A stretch of 64,000 nucleotides of DNA from Voacanga thouarsii (taxonomy: Eukaryota; Streptophyta; Magnoliopsida; Gentianales; Apocynaceae). A model generated the notes under the pieces. It had not been told where the DNA came from, ran no database searches, and saw only the letters and a program-made list of their open reading frames with translations. The translations under genes were made by a program, and so were the position numbers. The stretch is taken from the NCBI GenBank assembly GCA_026120185.1, contig JANUWF010001497.1, forward strand, positions 4,886,501 to 4,950,500, given 5' to 3'. This document shows, one piece after another, positions 21,218 to 35,000 of the stretch. Numbering within the stretch: the first letter of the stretch is position 1; each line of letters begins with the position of its first letter.

Positions 21218-22453
21218 ATAAAACCAAATTGAATAAAAAAAATTTATAAAATCAGAACGAATTTTAAATGAAACGAATTGAAATATTAAAAACTCATAAT
21301 ATATATAAATAAATGATTAATTAATAAATAATATTTTAATATTAATTATATATTTTTAATTAACAATATAATTTTGGTTTTTCAATTTTTTATTTAAAAA
21401 AATAAAAATCGAACCGAATTCTAATATAAACTTCAAAATTGAATTAAATCAAATCAAAATTTTCAATTCGATTTGATTTAGTTCGAAAATTCAATTTATA
21501 TCAAACGATGTACTATAGTATGAATTTTGTGAGCCTTCCTGAACTCGTACGACATTCTCTTCTTATTTTATCTGAACTCAAAAACTCTCTTTTTCTAAAA
21601 TCACCACCATCTTCCACTATTTTGGTTTCAACTCTATTTCGTCCCTACTATTGATCTTTCGGGTGAGGAGCTAGGCCTCTGTTGGAAGAATCATATAGAT
21701 TTCTAAGTTATTATTTCCAATGACAACTTAATTATCTATCTCATTTTTTCTGATCTATTGAGCAACTCGTGGCAGTTTATTGGCATACACACCTTTCCAA
21801 AATGCCAAAAGAATGAGCTTTGGGGGTACTTGGAGGCCTTTAATAATTCCTAGATGATAATGGCAGACTTTTAACAGTATATCTTGCCAAAGGAGACACA
21901 AGGTGGATGACCTTATGCATCATCTAGTAATGGGAGCTTCAAAGCTTTTATAGATAGCTTAGGACTGATTGATATGGGATTTAATAATTTTCTTTTACTT
22001 GGTAAGAGTTTTCCATAGCGGTGGAAAAAGTTGGATCGAGACTAGGCTTCCTAGATGAACTCGAACAAGTTCCATCATTTTTGATAGAATGATAAAATGT
22101 TTCTAAAAAAGAAGAGATAATCTCTTCCAATTCGGGCCAAAGAAAGTCTAGAACGACTTTCAGAAGTGGTGTAGAGATCACAAGACTAGATTAATCATTT
22201 CAATATTATTATGCCTTTAGTAAAGCTAATCATATTCTTATAGGATGACAAAACTGAATATTGTTTTATCTGCATAGTTGTACCTTATTCAAAAGTCGCC
22301 TTCCTTCTCTGCTCTTTGCACTTTGGCTAAGTATTGACGATATTGTGTTATTATAGCTGGGAAAATAAGTTGTTCATGAAAAGTACCATCTGAGAAATGA
22401 ATGTATCTAGTACTAGCTAGATTTCCCGCATAGATAAGAAAGCTAATTTGCTA
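21218..22453 (+). repeat. Direct repeat copy 1 with LINE endonuclease remains
   Basis: It matches 27756-29000 in order and orientation over about 1.2 kb. The start is an AT-rich stretch of AACCGAATT/AATTCGATTTG type. The middle contains a decayed LINE (L1-type) endonuclease frame: SWQFIGIHTFPKCQKNELWG and, about 90 nt on, FKAFIDSLGLIDMGFNNF followed by RWKKLDRD. These match the tryptophan block, the F..FI..LGLID block and the W.KLDR block of plant LINE endonucleases. Both copies lack a reverse transcriptase. The duplicates bracket a gypsy-like derivative. Confidence 0.7.
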
Positions 22454-23147
22454 AGGTCTTTTTAATTGCCTGTATAGGTATATTTGGTTTAATATATAAG
22501 TTTGTCTAAGTTCTTCTTAATTGAATGAATGTTAAGTTGTTTTTCATTGGGAAATAGAAAACATATCATCTCCACCATACTTCTTCAAAGCTTAAAAATA
22601 TGTTTTGAACTTGTTTTGAAAAGCAATTTTGTCCGAGGACGTGCAAAAAGTTAAGTCAGGAGGTATTTGTTAAGCTTGAAAAAGCTATATTTTTATGTCC
22701 TCTTTACTTAGATTTTGTGTGATCTTTCTGATGATTATAGATAGATTCTAATAATTTTGTGCTTTTATTTGTTTTTAGGTCATTGGTTGAAAAATGATTG
22801 AAATAAGGGTTTAAATGATCATTGAAGGGATATCAAGGACATCAATGAGTGAAATCAGGGTTTAAAATGAAAGAAGGGATATCAAGGACATTAGAATACA
22901 TAGATCCCAAAACAACAACGAATATTCTAAAGGTGTTGCGTTTTCAAAGAAAATTCCGAAAGTGAGTTGCTAGGGAGAAATTTCTAATTTCAATAGGTAT
23001 CATTTAAAAATGCAACCTCCAAAAATTTACATTGCATTTTCAAAATACGACCTTCTTGATTTAATTGAATTTTCCCCAAGCAATAAAAAGTTCGAGAAAT
23101 AGAAAAAAAAAAAAGTGGCTTTAGTAAGGTTATATTACATAAGTGAA

Positions 23148-23205
23148 AACCTTAAGGTTGCATTTATTGAATGAGATCTTAAAGTCTCATTTATTTAATG
23201 CAACC
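23148..23205. repeat. Decayed AATGCGACC-type hairpin array
   Basis: AACCTTAAGGTT, then GGTTGCATT paired with AATGCAACC (23197-23205), enclosing AATGAGATCTT (23170-23180) facing AAAGTCTCATT (23181-23191). Reversing C-to-T/G-to-A changes gives the same arm as the hairpins at 5262-5310. Confidence 0.5.
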
Positions 23206-23699
23206 ATGTCTAGAAATGTTGCACCCTTACTACTATATCACCTGTAATGCAATTCAAAATTACGTAATAAGATTACAACCACAATAAAGTAACCATTCCA
23301 AATTTGATGAGATTTAATAACAATGCATAATAGTATGACAAAATATTAAAAACATACAATAGAGAAATGATAAATTTCTAAAATAAATAAAATACATCAA
23401 GAAATAAGTTAGTCTCCTGAGTCCATTCAAAATACGAAACAATATCACAACTACAACAACATAACCATCCCAAATTTGATAAGATTTAATAAATACACAT
23501 AATAATATAACAAAAATATTAAAAATACAACAAAAAATAATAAATGACTAGAATAAATAAAATACATCAATAAACGAGTTTGTTTATTGAATCACAAAGT
23601 TATTATTAGTATAATTTCTTTGATTATGTTCTTTTTTTTTTATAACAATTTTTGCATTTTATGAGAGAAGTAGGTGTGAAATAATCCATATCACAAAGT

Positions 23700-24310
23700 T
23701 TTCTTGATGTTTTTGGATGATTGGGAAGTTCATTTTCCATTGAAAAAAATTACCTCTCATGTATCGACTCATAATTTCTTGAGTATAGAATTCTATGATG
23801 ACATGATAGGAATTGCCTTCAACAAGAAGCTCAAGCACAAGAAAGGGACCGATCCAAGGTTAAAAGATTTCAAGAGAACCTTTAAGTATTTATGAAAATT
23901 TAATTGAGGACAGATGAGCCTTAGAAAACTTTAAAGGACTTAAAGAGCTTAATTAATTCATTGTTTAAGTGGAAGTTCAAGAGTACTACTATACAGCAAG
24001 TCATGCACATGTAGCAAAATAAGTACATCTCAGAAGATGTGTACGATATCTAGCATGGTGGTGCCAGATATAGTACACAGGTCAAGCATGACCATAATCA
24101 AAGCCTGTAGGGCCATGCAAAGATCATGCAGAATCGTTCCAGTCCCCTGGACAAATGCTATATTTTGTTTGACTTTTGTTTTGGTGTTTTTTCAATTTCA
24201 ACGATTTATAATGACTTTTAAAGCCTTTTACCTTGTCCTTCGACCACTAAAACCCTATAGCTTACTACGAATTACCCAAAGATTAGTGTTGCATATTTTT
24301 TAGATGTACA
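23700..24310. other. No recognisable gene; open frames of low support
   Basis: Two short plus-strand frames (23704-23895, 24037-24303) show no family motifs. I treat this as LTR or flanking retroelement sequence. Confidence 0.4.
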
Positions 24311-25853
24311 AAATATGGGTCATTAAAATGCAGTTGTCATTCACTAAGAATCTTAAACCCTACCTCCTAAATATATAATATTTGGACAACTAAGGTATCG
24401 AACCTACAAGGAACTTGATGAGTGTTTAATTTGACCATATTTTCTATATCATTTGTGCTGTTTTTGTGAAGAGTTATGACTAGATAACTACTCACTCCTA
24501 CCATTTTCACTTTTTTTTTTGTGTGTAGAAGTTATAGAATAAAGATTTGATAAAGAATAAGGCTAAAAAGAGCTTAAATCGCACTTGGAAGAAGATTAAG
24601 CAGCGCTTCCTATTTAAGGGAGGCAACACCACTTGGTCTTCAAGAGAAAATAGCCATCCAAATTTTGGAAGAGGGTGGCTTTGCCTGGTTCATTCGAGGC
24701 TGCACCGCTAGGTTTGCTTGGTTTCGCAGAAATACCTTGTTATGGTAATTTTTGTCACTTCGAGAGAGAGAAGGATAGGGTAACTATATAAAGGCTATTC
24801 TTAACCTTAAAGGGGCATGTATTACTTGGGTTTTACTTAGAGAACGCCTAGAAAGAGGGAGACAAACTCTAAAGGAAAGAGGCTTCAAAGGAATTTCTTA
24901 GAGAAGGAGAAGAAGATGCTTAAGGGATTCATAGAAAGAAGAAGAGAGATTTTCTATCTATAAGTGTTTCTCTACCCTTTCTTTATAATCTACACTGACA
25001 ATTATGAATTCTAATGTCTTTAATTGTATTTGAGGGTTGAACCCTCATTAGATCTTGGTATTGATTTACTTATTTAGATCTATTGGTTCTTAATTCCAAT
25101 TATTTGATTACTTGGGTATTGGATTGATTTCTTGGAATCAATTGATTGATTCAATTGAATTGTTCTTTTTTAATAAATTCGAGATATGAGTTTAGGAGAT
25201 TGAATACCAATTTGATCAATTCAATATTTTTTATCCTCAGTAGACTTGAGAGATGAAATTGAGGATTAAAACTTCGTAATCAATTGGTAGATAAAATTGC
25301 CTAAAGATAGGAATTTTATTACTTTTAGATTTTACTTTTTGGTATTAGGATTGATTTTAATGCATCTTTGAGTGGATTAATGTAGTAGAGATGTCTATTG
25401 GCTTGATTAGTAATAAAAATTTCAAAACTTGAGAGAGTAAAATTCATAATTGGGATCCTCTCCAGTGCTAGAATTGGGAATTGATTGATTTAATGATGTT
25501 TTCATTACTTGGTACAATTTTGGAGAATTTCTTCTTATACATGCCATTTTTCTCCTTGACTTACTCCTTGATTTCCTTGTGGATTATTTCTATTGGGGTG
25601 TATCTTTTTCTCTATATTAGTTAGCTGTTATATTTCGTTACTTGATCTTTGTTGGCTAAATAATGAGATAAGAGTAAAGTAAAGGCACTTGTCAACTTAC
25701 CTGTGAATTCGATACTTGTTATACCCTATAATATATGATGTGTATATTTACTTTAATTATGTAGTTTTGAAATTAGCATTTTAATTAAAACTTGAGTATA
25801 TGTGTAGTCTTGTTGATAATTACTTCCAACACGTACATACAAAACAAGTTTTT

Positions 25854-25871
25854 TAGTGCTGTTGTTGGGGA
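25854..25871 (+). promoter_or_regulatory. Degenerate primer binding site (tRNA-Asp type)
   Basis: TAGTGCTGTTGTTGGGGA differs from the TGGCGCCGTTGCCGGGGA site used by many plant gypsy elements only by G-to-A and C-to-T changes. It lies 7 bp after an LTR-like ACA end. Confidence 0.6.
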
Positions 25872-27755
25872 TTGATTGGCAATATCATGAAAAACTTCAG
25901 TCTTGTTAATTAGCCATTTTTGTATTCATAAATACCATTAACCCTTGTATTTGGGTATTATGTGAATATATTTATATTGTTCTTAGTTTATATATTTGTT
26001 TTGTTTGTATTCTTTATTTTTTTTAAAGATTTGATCTTGTTTTGTTATTGTGAGATTAATTGAAAACATCATCATGGCAAGCTATTCAAGGGGAAATATG
26101 GCCATGAGCACAAAGATCAAGAGGCTACAATGGTGATAAATTGGTAGCATTACAAGGTCACATTGATACTTTAAGTGAGAATAGTAGTACTTGGAATGTA
26201 ACTTCCCTGGATCCCCAAGATATGAGCTACAATTGTTATGAGAGAGAGCAATTCAATTATGACATCCATCATATGGCAGGTGCAAATCAACGCCCATTGA
26301 ACGAGCTTATCATTTTAGGGAGAAGGGGCAAAGTGAGACATATAATTTAGAGTGGTGTGATCGTGTAAGTTTAAATTGGAGCTATCAAGAATAAACCTCA
26401 TATAACCCACCATTCATCTCTACCTCTACAACTCTTATCGTTTTCTTGAAAAATTAGTGAATTCTTTATTGCCAAAACAAATGCATTCCTTAAGCATCAA
26501 GAAGAATACTTTCAAAGATTGAGCAATCAAGTTGCACAACAACCCAAAACGATTGAGAAGATGTAAGAGAGCACTCATCGCACATAATGAATTGGGATCG
26601 TAATAAAGGAATGGAGATCCCAACACCATATATAGAGTTGAATGGAAACCAATATATCTTGGTAGAAGAGGGATTTCAAAGTGAAGAAAAGAAAGATGGT
26701 GTGAAAAGAAGAAGTCATTGACCTACCATTGTATATCTAAAGGCAATTTGTGCCCCTTGAAGGAAGCCTATAATAGCCCATATTATTGAAGAGGAAGAGA
26801 CTTCACCACGAAGTGAGTGAGATGAATGAGCAATTGTGGAAGAGTCTACATGAAGGGAATCTCCAAGAAGAAGAGAGAGGACAAGAGAAAAAAGTGAAAA
26901 TTTTAATAAAAGAGATTGAGATTGTAGAAGTTGTTAGAATTAAGGACATTATCAACATACTAATCTATGATAATTCTATTTTACTTTCTACCAATTTTAA
27001 TTTCTTCTTGTCACATAATTTTGTAGGTACCTCATTCATAAAAAAAAAAAAAGGATGTCAATGACGATATGAGCAACTCATATGTTGCAAGGCATAGAAA
27101 TATTCAAGGAAATATCATAAGAAGACCTTGAAGTGTGTTGACTAATTATACCCTTCAACCTAAATTAAAGGAGGTAACTTAGTCATTATAGACAATTTAT
27201 TGCAAAGTAAGTGTCTCTTGACTACTTTTTTAAGAGTTACATTTATAGGTTTGGAATTCTTAAAGGAGAGTATTAATAGTAATGATTATTTGGGAGGAAG
27301 GTAATGGCAGATTTAAGTGTTGATACACTCTTTTAGCTATCATTTGCATCTATGTGTAGAAGAAGTAAATTATGTACATAAAAAGTTGTGAGGGAATGAA
27401 GTTCACTAGTTTATTTTATTTGAGACTCATAATTTACATGTACCTTACTCATTATATAAACCTCTTTAGTTTCTGAATAGGCCATGCTCCATACTTTCTG
27501 TATTAAATATTGATTTTTCTTACCAAGAGCAAATGCGAAAGCATGATGAGTGGAAAGATTGTATCTAGTTGTTTTGTTCTTGTTTTGTTTCATTTTGGGT
27601 CTTTATATCTTTATCTTGTTAGTTTGGATTTTTCTAGTTATCTTTTGTCTTCTCACTTCCCAACAATAAGGACAATATTGTTGAAGTTTGGGAGAGTATG
27701 TGTGTTTAGTCTGATATTGATTTTCTTATATTTTGTCTTGTTATTGTTTTCTAGA
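25872..27755 (+). mobile_element. Internal region of a non-coding gypsy derivative (LARD-like)
   Basis: Downstream of the primer site is a fragmentary gag-like leader (ATG near 26074; frames 26141-26350 and 26786-27064, the latter Lys/Glu-rich) without protease, reverse transcriptase or integrase motifs. Near 27665-27700 the sequence reads AATAAGGACAATATTG, then GAAGTTTGGGAGAGT. This is close to the conserved 3' end of Tat/Athila-type elements (GAGGACAATG...AAGTTTGGGGG) and would contain the polypurine tract. Primer site plus tract with no pol fits a large retrotransposon derivative. Confidence 0.5.
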
Positions 27756-29000
27756 GCTTTCAAACCGAATCAAATTTTAACCAAAACGAACTGAAATATT
27801 AAAAACTCATAATATGTATAAATGAATGATTAATTAATTAATAGTATTTTAATATTAATATTATATTTTTAATAAAAATATAATTTCAATTTCTTAATTT
27901 TTTATTTTAAAAAATGAAAAGTGAATCAAATTCTAATATAAACGTCAAAATCAAATTGAATTGAACCAAATTTTATTAAAACTGAATCAAAATTTTCAAT
28001 TCAATTTGATTTAGTTCGAAAATTCGATTTAAACCAAGTAGTGTAATACAATATGACCTTTGTGAGCTTTCCTAAACTCATATAGATCTTATCTTCTTAT
28101 CTTTTCTGAACTTTAAAACTCTCTCTTTCTAAAATCACCAGTATCCTCCACTTTCTTACTTTTCAACTCTATTTTGTCCCTACTATTAGTCTTTTGGGTG
28201 GCGGCTAGGCCTCTGTTTGAAGAATCATATAGATTTGCAAGTTATTGTTTAGGATGATAACTTGATTATCTGTCTCATTTTTTCTCATCTATTGAGCAAA
28301 TCTTGGCAGTTTATTGGTATTTATGGACCTTCCCAAAATGCCAAAAAATGAGCTTTAGGGTACTTGAAAGAAATTAGATAGGCCTTTAACGATTCCTAGA
28401 TGATAATGGTAGACTTTTAACAGTATATCTTGCTATTGGAGACACAAGGTGGATGACCTTATGCATCATCTAGTAATGGGAACTTCAAAGCTTTTATAGA
28501 TAGCTCAAGACTGATTGATATGGGATTTAATGATTTTCTTTTACTTGGTAAGAGTTTTCCGTAGTAGTGGAAAAATTTGGATCGAGACTAGGCTTCTAAG
28601 ATGAACTCGAACGGGTTCCATCATTTCTGATAGAATGATAAAATGTTTCTAAAAAAGAATAGATAATCTCTTCCAATTTGAGGCAAAGAAAGCCTAGAAC
28701 GACTTTTTGAGGTGGTGTAGAGACCACGAGATTGGATGAATCATTTCAATGTTATTATACTTTTAGTAAAGCTAATCATATTCTTACAGAATGACAAAAC
28801 TGAATATTATTTTATCTACAGAATTGTACCTTCTTTAAAAGTCGCCTTCCTTCTTTGCTCTTTGCACTTTGGCTCAGTGTTGATGATATTGTGTTATTTT
28901 AGCTGGAGAAATAAGTTGTTCATGAAAAGTGCCATTTCAGAAATAAATATATCTAGTTCTAGCTAGATTTCCCTACATAGATAAGAAAGCTAATTTGCTA
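27756..29000 (+). repeat. Direct repeat copy 2 with LINE endonuclease remains
   Basis: Second copy of the 21218-22453 segment. LINE landmarks here are SWQFIGIYGPSQNAKK and a FKAFIDS block. Similarity ends at AAGCTAATTTGCTA, the same point as in copy 1. Confidence 0.7.
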
Positions 29001-29046
29001 TTTGTGGTGCAATTATGAGAGATTCATTGAAAAATGAAGAAATTTT

Positions 29047-31070
29047 TGTTGGATTGTATGCCCTCTTAGACTAGGTTTCTGATGTAAAATCGAATATTTT
29101 AATAAAAGAATTTATTTTCAGAAATTATTTGTGAATTTACTTTTTGTTTGTGCACGATTTTCGTTTGGAACAGACCCATTGTGTTTAAATAAGTGATCCG
29201 TGTGAATGGTGGTCTTTCACAATAATGTATGGATCACGGGTTATTTAACACATAAACATTTGTTCTTAACCTATTGATGAGATTGGGAACTTCATCATGT
29301 TTAGGTTATTATGTTATGAATTCCAAATGGGGAATGGCTTATCTTTAGCCAGTGAGTAGTCCACTCACTTCATGACTTAAGCGTATTTCGAATACGTATG
29401 ACAGGACTTGTAGTAGTGGTTTCTAAAAGTACTATATGATAGAAACCTAGACTACTACCGCTACAGCGTGGACTAGTACTCTACGACTTGAGTATGAGTT
29501 GGTGGTCTGGCGAAGCTGGAAGCATATACTTTGATTTGTTATAGTTGAGGTTCTATCGTAGGGCCAATATACTTGCATGTTGGGTATGTGTGACTAGTTA
29601 GTTAAGAAAAACTTATACAAGATAGTTTCTGCACTATATCGCCCCTTGTGGTTGTCCGAATGGTCTAAAATGTCCACGGCCCTGGGAAACATGACTTGGA
29701 TGTTTGCTTTAGGGTAGCTCCCTTGGAAAGCGGAAACACTCCAGGAAGTCATGGATCATTGGACTAGAAGCCTAAGAATGATAGATGTCTTTTAGAGGGG
29801 TGTTAGTGCACTTCTTCCTCTCTAAATGTACGACGATGTGTAGAGGGGTATTTTAGTCATTTCACCTGTAGGTCGGAGACTTTGCGAATGCAGCATTGTC
29901 CTTGGGGTTAATATTTTCTTATGGTGATATTAGGAAATATTTAAAATGCAAAATACAGTTATTTATATAGCAGGGGTATTTTGGTCATTTAGCAGCCAAG
30001 GCGATGTGTCTTTTTGGTCATTGGGATAGCCCGTAAGTCCTAACTACTTTTGGGTTGAGGAATTGGTCTCGTATGAAGAGGATTTTATTTTATTTTATTT
30101 TATTTAATTTTATTCAGGAAGTCTAATTTATTATTGGACTGGAATAAAATAAATAAATAAATTAAAATAGGAGTTGAGAGAAATTAATTATCTAGTTTAA
30201 TTGGTTAATTAATTATTCGGGGCCTAGGTCCAGTATGAATAATTAAGAAATTAACCTGGGCTTAAACTAGGAGAAATAATTAATATTTAATTATTTATTG
30301 AGTTATTTATATAGGCCCAAGAAAAAAATAATTAAAGATTAATTATTATGGTTCATTTGGGCTTCTTAATTATTTATTGGGTTGTTTATATAAGCCTAGG
30401 AAATAAATAATTAATTTTTATTATTTTGGGCCTTTTGGATCCAAGGAAATAATAAATATTTTTCTGGCCCAATAGCTTGGATCTTAGGGTTTTTTCCAGA
30501 TACGGTTAAGAGGAGTTTAGGGATAGGCCAAGCAGATTCTCAGGATAACATCCGGGTGTTTGAAATATGATATCCCGGGGATATGTTTATTAGATAATGA
30601 GAGACCTATTTTTGGCTAACTAATAAACTAGTCTCTGGTAGAGGAAAACCCTAATTTTCCAAGACAACACAGTGAGACTCACGTTGCTCTCTGGTTCTCA
30701 CGTTTCTCTCTCTCTCTGCTGTCTCACGTTGCTCCTCTTCTTGTTTGTTCTCCTTGGAGCTTTGCTAACCAATAGCAAGAGAACCAAGGAGATTTGAGAC
30801 CATTCTTCTTCTCTGTTGTGTTCACCGACTAGAGGTTAGGCAGAGGAATATCCCGAGAGTTGGAAAGCTAGGCGTTCATGCAAAGAAGGCGGAGTAGAAG
30901 GCTAGCGGGTGTTCAACCGGAAGCTTCTTCAAGTGGACAAAGCGAGGCGATTCCAGTCGTTCAATCTGCTCTTACTCAACCTAGAAGGGTTAAGGAGCGC
31001 AGAGGTATGATCTTCACGCTTCCGCATGGCCTTTAAGGCTTGATTTTATTTTTCTCCGAAATTTTTTAAC
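29047..31070 (+). mobile_element. LTR-A copy 1 (copia-like LTR)
   Basis: It starts TGTTGGATTGTATGCCCTCT and is colinear with 59686-60487 for the first ~800 bp. It ends near 31070 after a GC-richer R/U5-like stretch with (CT)n (about 30705) and a short frame MQRRRSRRLAGVQPEA at 30880. No gag or pol follows, so it is a solo LTR or a truncated element. The 3' edge is uncertain; I see no clean target duplication. Confidence 0.6.
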
Positions 31071-32063
31071 GTACAGAGCATGTTCCCTCTGTTGCTCGTT
31101 CCCTCAATTTTAACCCTCAATATTTCTCTTAACGTAAAGATTTCCTTTGGACTATTGTTCTAGGCTTGGTTTTCTTTGTCATACTTTGGAATTACAAAAA
31201 ATGTTTTTTGGCCCACTGGAGCTTCATTTTGCTTGGATTCCTTATTATTTAGATCCTTTGTAATTGGCTGAGATGTTTCTTTTAGTCAACATAGCCAATC
31301 ATATTTTTTGCCTATATGGGATAATGTTGGTTGTGCAACAACATAAAGTGGCCTGGGCTTGCTTCTTAAATTGTGCGTTTCCTTTTTGGCTGTCTTTTTT
31401 TTTTAAATTTCTTTAGAGGGGGGGGAGTAAGACAGGAAGTAGGGAAGGGGATAGGAGAAAAGGATAGGATGTAATCCAGTGTAGAACTCGACACTTATAT
31501 CTCGAACAACAACTTTTCTAATACTAGGACAAGTTGTTAATGACTCCTTTAATAATCTTAGCTGCTTTTTTATTTCTTGTATTAGTAAGTTGTTAGTTTT
31601 AAGAAGGTACCAACTTTATTATGCTTTTTACAAATATGGGTCAAGATATAATATCTTTCTTTTTCTGTGGCATTATATAATGAGCTGCATACTTGATTTC
31701 TTGTGTGAGTTGTACATGCAAAGAAATTCTTTGAATTAAAACTGACATATTTCCAAGATTTTTCAGTCCTAAATCTTTCCTAACATGATTATTATTTTTG
31801 AGTTTTGTAGGTATGATTATCTCAGCTATGGGCAATCCATTGGAAAGGTTTGATGTCCTCTATTTTTTTATGTTTTACTCTGATACAATTTGTTAAGCTC
31901 CCGTAGTCTTACTGAATGGGATACTTTCTACTCATCTTTCCTCTCTCATCCTTTTTTTAGCAATATTGATGACTTAATCCACTTACTGGCTATTCAAGAC
32001 GAGTGTAGAAATTTCTTTGTATTAAAGAATTGACTGTTTGGGATTAGATATACAATGTTCTTG
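31071..32063. other. Intergenic or former intron sequence, no gene seen
   Basis: AT-rich sequence with a G9 run near 31420. Its last ~55 bp (TTTCTTTGTATTAAAGAATT and on) are repeated beyond LTR-B at about 36610-36655, so LTR-B inserted into a small tandem duplication. Confidence 0.5.
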
Positions 32064-35000
32064 TGAAACCCCAGTCAAAACCAACCTTAGAGTAAGAGAG
32101 TTGGGATGCATATCATATTTTATTACATGTTTAAATATATTTTTATATGATTTTATGTGCATTGAATTTGTGTTTTATAGTTTAGATGGCTTGATTATGA
32201 TTATTGAGTGAGAATGGCAAAATGGTAATTTTTCCCTGAGGTGAAAATATGGAGATAGCTTGGGAATTAAATAGGAAAAGAATTTTAGGAGGAAAATAAG
32301 AATAAGAGTTGTTGTGGTTTAGTGGTTAGAGCCTTAGAATTAATTCTTGAGATCTTGGGTTCAAATTCCATTATAGGAGCTTTAGCTTAGTTAAATTTTA
32401 TTTTTGCTTGGGAAGTATCATTTTCGGCCTTAGTGGTGTTTGGAGTAGGGTAGAGATGTTGTCCTATGAGAGACATGATAGGAGTCTTCAAATCCTACTC
32501 TTTTGCTCTACACAAAATTCCTAAGGGGAATTCATTTCCTCTTAATCCTTAATTTTTCCTATTTCTCAATTCATTAGGTTGTTCATTTTGTTCAAGCTAA
32601 TTTTATTCTAGAAAAATTCTAGCAATGTGCTATGGCTTTGAAGGTTTGAAATGTCTTAGTAAAGGACATCATATGGACCGAAACAATGGAAGAGGGGGAA
32701 AGATTTCAAGTGAATTAAATTCCTTAGTTAACTTTCTAAAAATTCACTCTAGCTAGTTCATCTTCCTTCTTGGAATGAGCTGAAAATTTTCAACTTATTG
32801 TGCATTCAAAGTGTTGAGTTTCTTAGCTAATATTCCCTCCCAAATGCTGCCAGAAAAATGTTCTTTAGGATCAGTTTACAATCTAAATTTCTTGGCCATT
32901 TTCGGACTGCTCAAAGCTGGAGCAACAACAGGAAAAATTCCTGTACAAATCGCCACTTTGAGAGTCCAAATCTAAGCTGTTTTCTTCCAGATTTTGTGCA
33001 GCACCTTAGCCATGTTTTTTCTCCATGAAGAAGGCTGGAAACCAGCCTTGAAAACCCCTAAAGTCCCCCTTCAAATCCTCTGCAAGTCGGCTGGAAATGG
33101 CAGCTGAAAATCTGCCCATCGAAAATTCTGGACAGTTCAAGTTCCAGTTTTGTTTTCTATTTTTCTCCCAGCCAAAACACCAACCTTATTTTGAAAAAAC
33201 CTTCCTTAAACCTCCAGTAGCAGAGCTCCATTGTTCCCCTTAAGCTTCTGCACGAAATTCAGCAATGGCTGTCCAAAAATCTCTCCAACAAATCCCTGCA
33301 ATTTAGCTTGATTGATTTCCAAAATTCCAGCCACCTTTGTTTAGCAACTTCCCATAATGCATTCCCCAAATAACCAGACTTTTTCTTCACCATTAAGCAC
33401 CCTAATTTCGGCCACCATAAGCGCCCATAGACCAGCATTAATCCCACCGAAATTCTGCTCAAACAGTCAGCCATGGTAGACTTCCAAAACTCTCCAACAA
33501 TCAAGATATTCTTGGAATATTTAGTTTCCAAATTCACTTCCTAAAAATATTCTTCAAGGATTGTGACAACTAACCTTCCCTTTTTCCTTCCAAATCAGAG
33601 AAACAACTCCCTAAACCCTACAGAAATTCGGCCAGCCTAATTCCCTCAGAATTTTCGGCAGCTACACTACAATCTCTCAATTCCCTTCAATCTCCAAGAA
33701 CACACACACACTACACCAAGAACACCTACTACTTTCTTTCGCCTAATACCCCTCCAAATCACTTCAAACCTTCTCTAAAATCTCTAGATTTGACCTACTC
33801 ACTGCCGTGAGTCCATTAACACCATTCTTAACATCAAACTCCACAAATCAACTCGCTACTTCGGATCAAAACCAGAAAATTTTATGAAGGTTCAAGAACA
33901 CCTTCAAGGTAAAGTTTGTTTTAACAACTTCATCTTCTCCAATCTTGATCTCTAGTGAGAACGTATGTGAATAAACATGCTAATGGTCTCTTTCTCTCTC
34001 TCTCTCTTGGCCGAACCACTCACTTACTTGGCCGAATGGTTTCTTCTCCATGGCCATTCTTCCTTCATCTCCTTTGGACGGATTTAGGCATCTAGGGCTT
34101 GAGATTCATTCGAAACTACTTCAAGGAATTCATCAATCAAGTAAGCCGTTTTAACCCTTCTTTTAAATTCCAGATTCATGTCTCTAGGATGATGTTGATA
34201 GAAGATGGATTGCGGATAAGGTTTGAGTATATATTGTTGAGGTTGAAGCATGAATGTATGTATGAATATGAAGGAGATGTGATATATGCATGGATGGATT
34301 ATCTTGGTTGATTGTATGATGATTTGAGGTTTAATGCATGTCTCCATGTCATAGGTAGTATTTGTGATGAAGAATGCTAGAGATTATATCACCTTTGGTG
34401 AATAGGATTTATATTCATGTTAGATTGTTGAAGCCATGATCATATTTATGCTAGTAGGGGTTAGATCATGTCTTGATAAATTTAGATCTATGCTTATATG
34501 CATGATTTGGATGATTTGATGAATTGAAGGATTGTATATGTCCTTGATTGTGGTTAACCATAAAAATATGATCATGATCTAATTGTCCCTAAGCTAATTT
34601 TTATTTCATGAATAAAATATTTCATAATGAGATTTTACTAGTAATTTCCAAAAAAACCCTATGAGGGGTAAATTTGGATTATTATATATAATAAGGATAT
34701 TTTAGTCAAATAAATAATAGTTTTTGTTAGAAAAATAAAATATATAGATATTATATATATAAAATGATAATATCAAATAAAGCCTTTTATAGAAATAATT
34801 ATAATTAGTAAAATATTTATTACTAAAAATTTAATTATTATCTTTTAATCAAAACCCATTAAAAATTCATTTATTATCTTTCAAGCAAGACTCATTAAAT
34901 TTATTTTCAACTAATTTTAGTTATCAATTATTTTCTAACAACTAAATTATTAATAAATCATTATTTTACCTAGTATCACCTAGGACTTTTCATCAAATAA

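Larger units (their letters stand above)
22630..25846 (+). mobile_element. Decayed gypsy-type LTR, probably composite
   Basis: Sequence near 22630-22666 (GAGGACGTGCAAAAAGTTAAG, then a purine run) looks like the 3' end of a Tat/Athila-type internal region. It is followed at about 22667 by TGTTAAGC, a plausible LTR start. Sequence from about 24500 to 25846 has the layout of a gypsy LTR R/U5 (a short GC-richer leader, then a long Thr/Ile-poor AT-rich stretch) and ends AAACA just before the primer site. Whether 22667 and 25846 bound one LTR interrupted in the middle, or two fragments, cannot be settled by eye. Confidence 0.4.
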
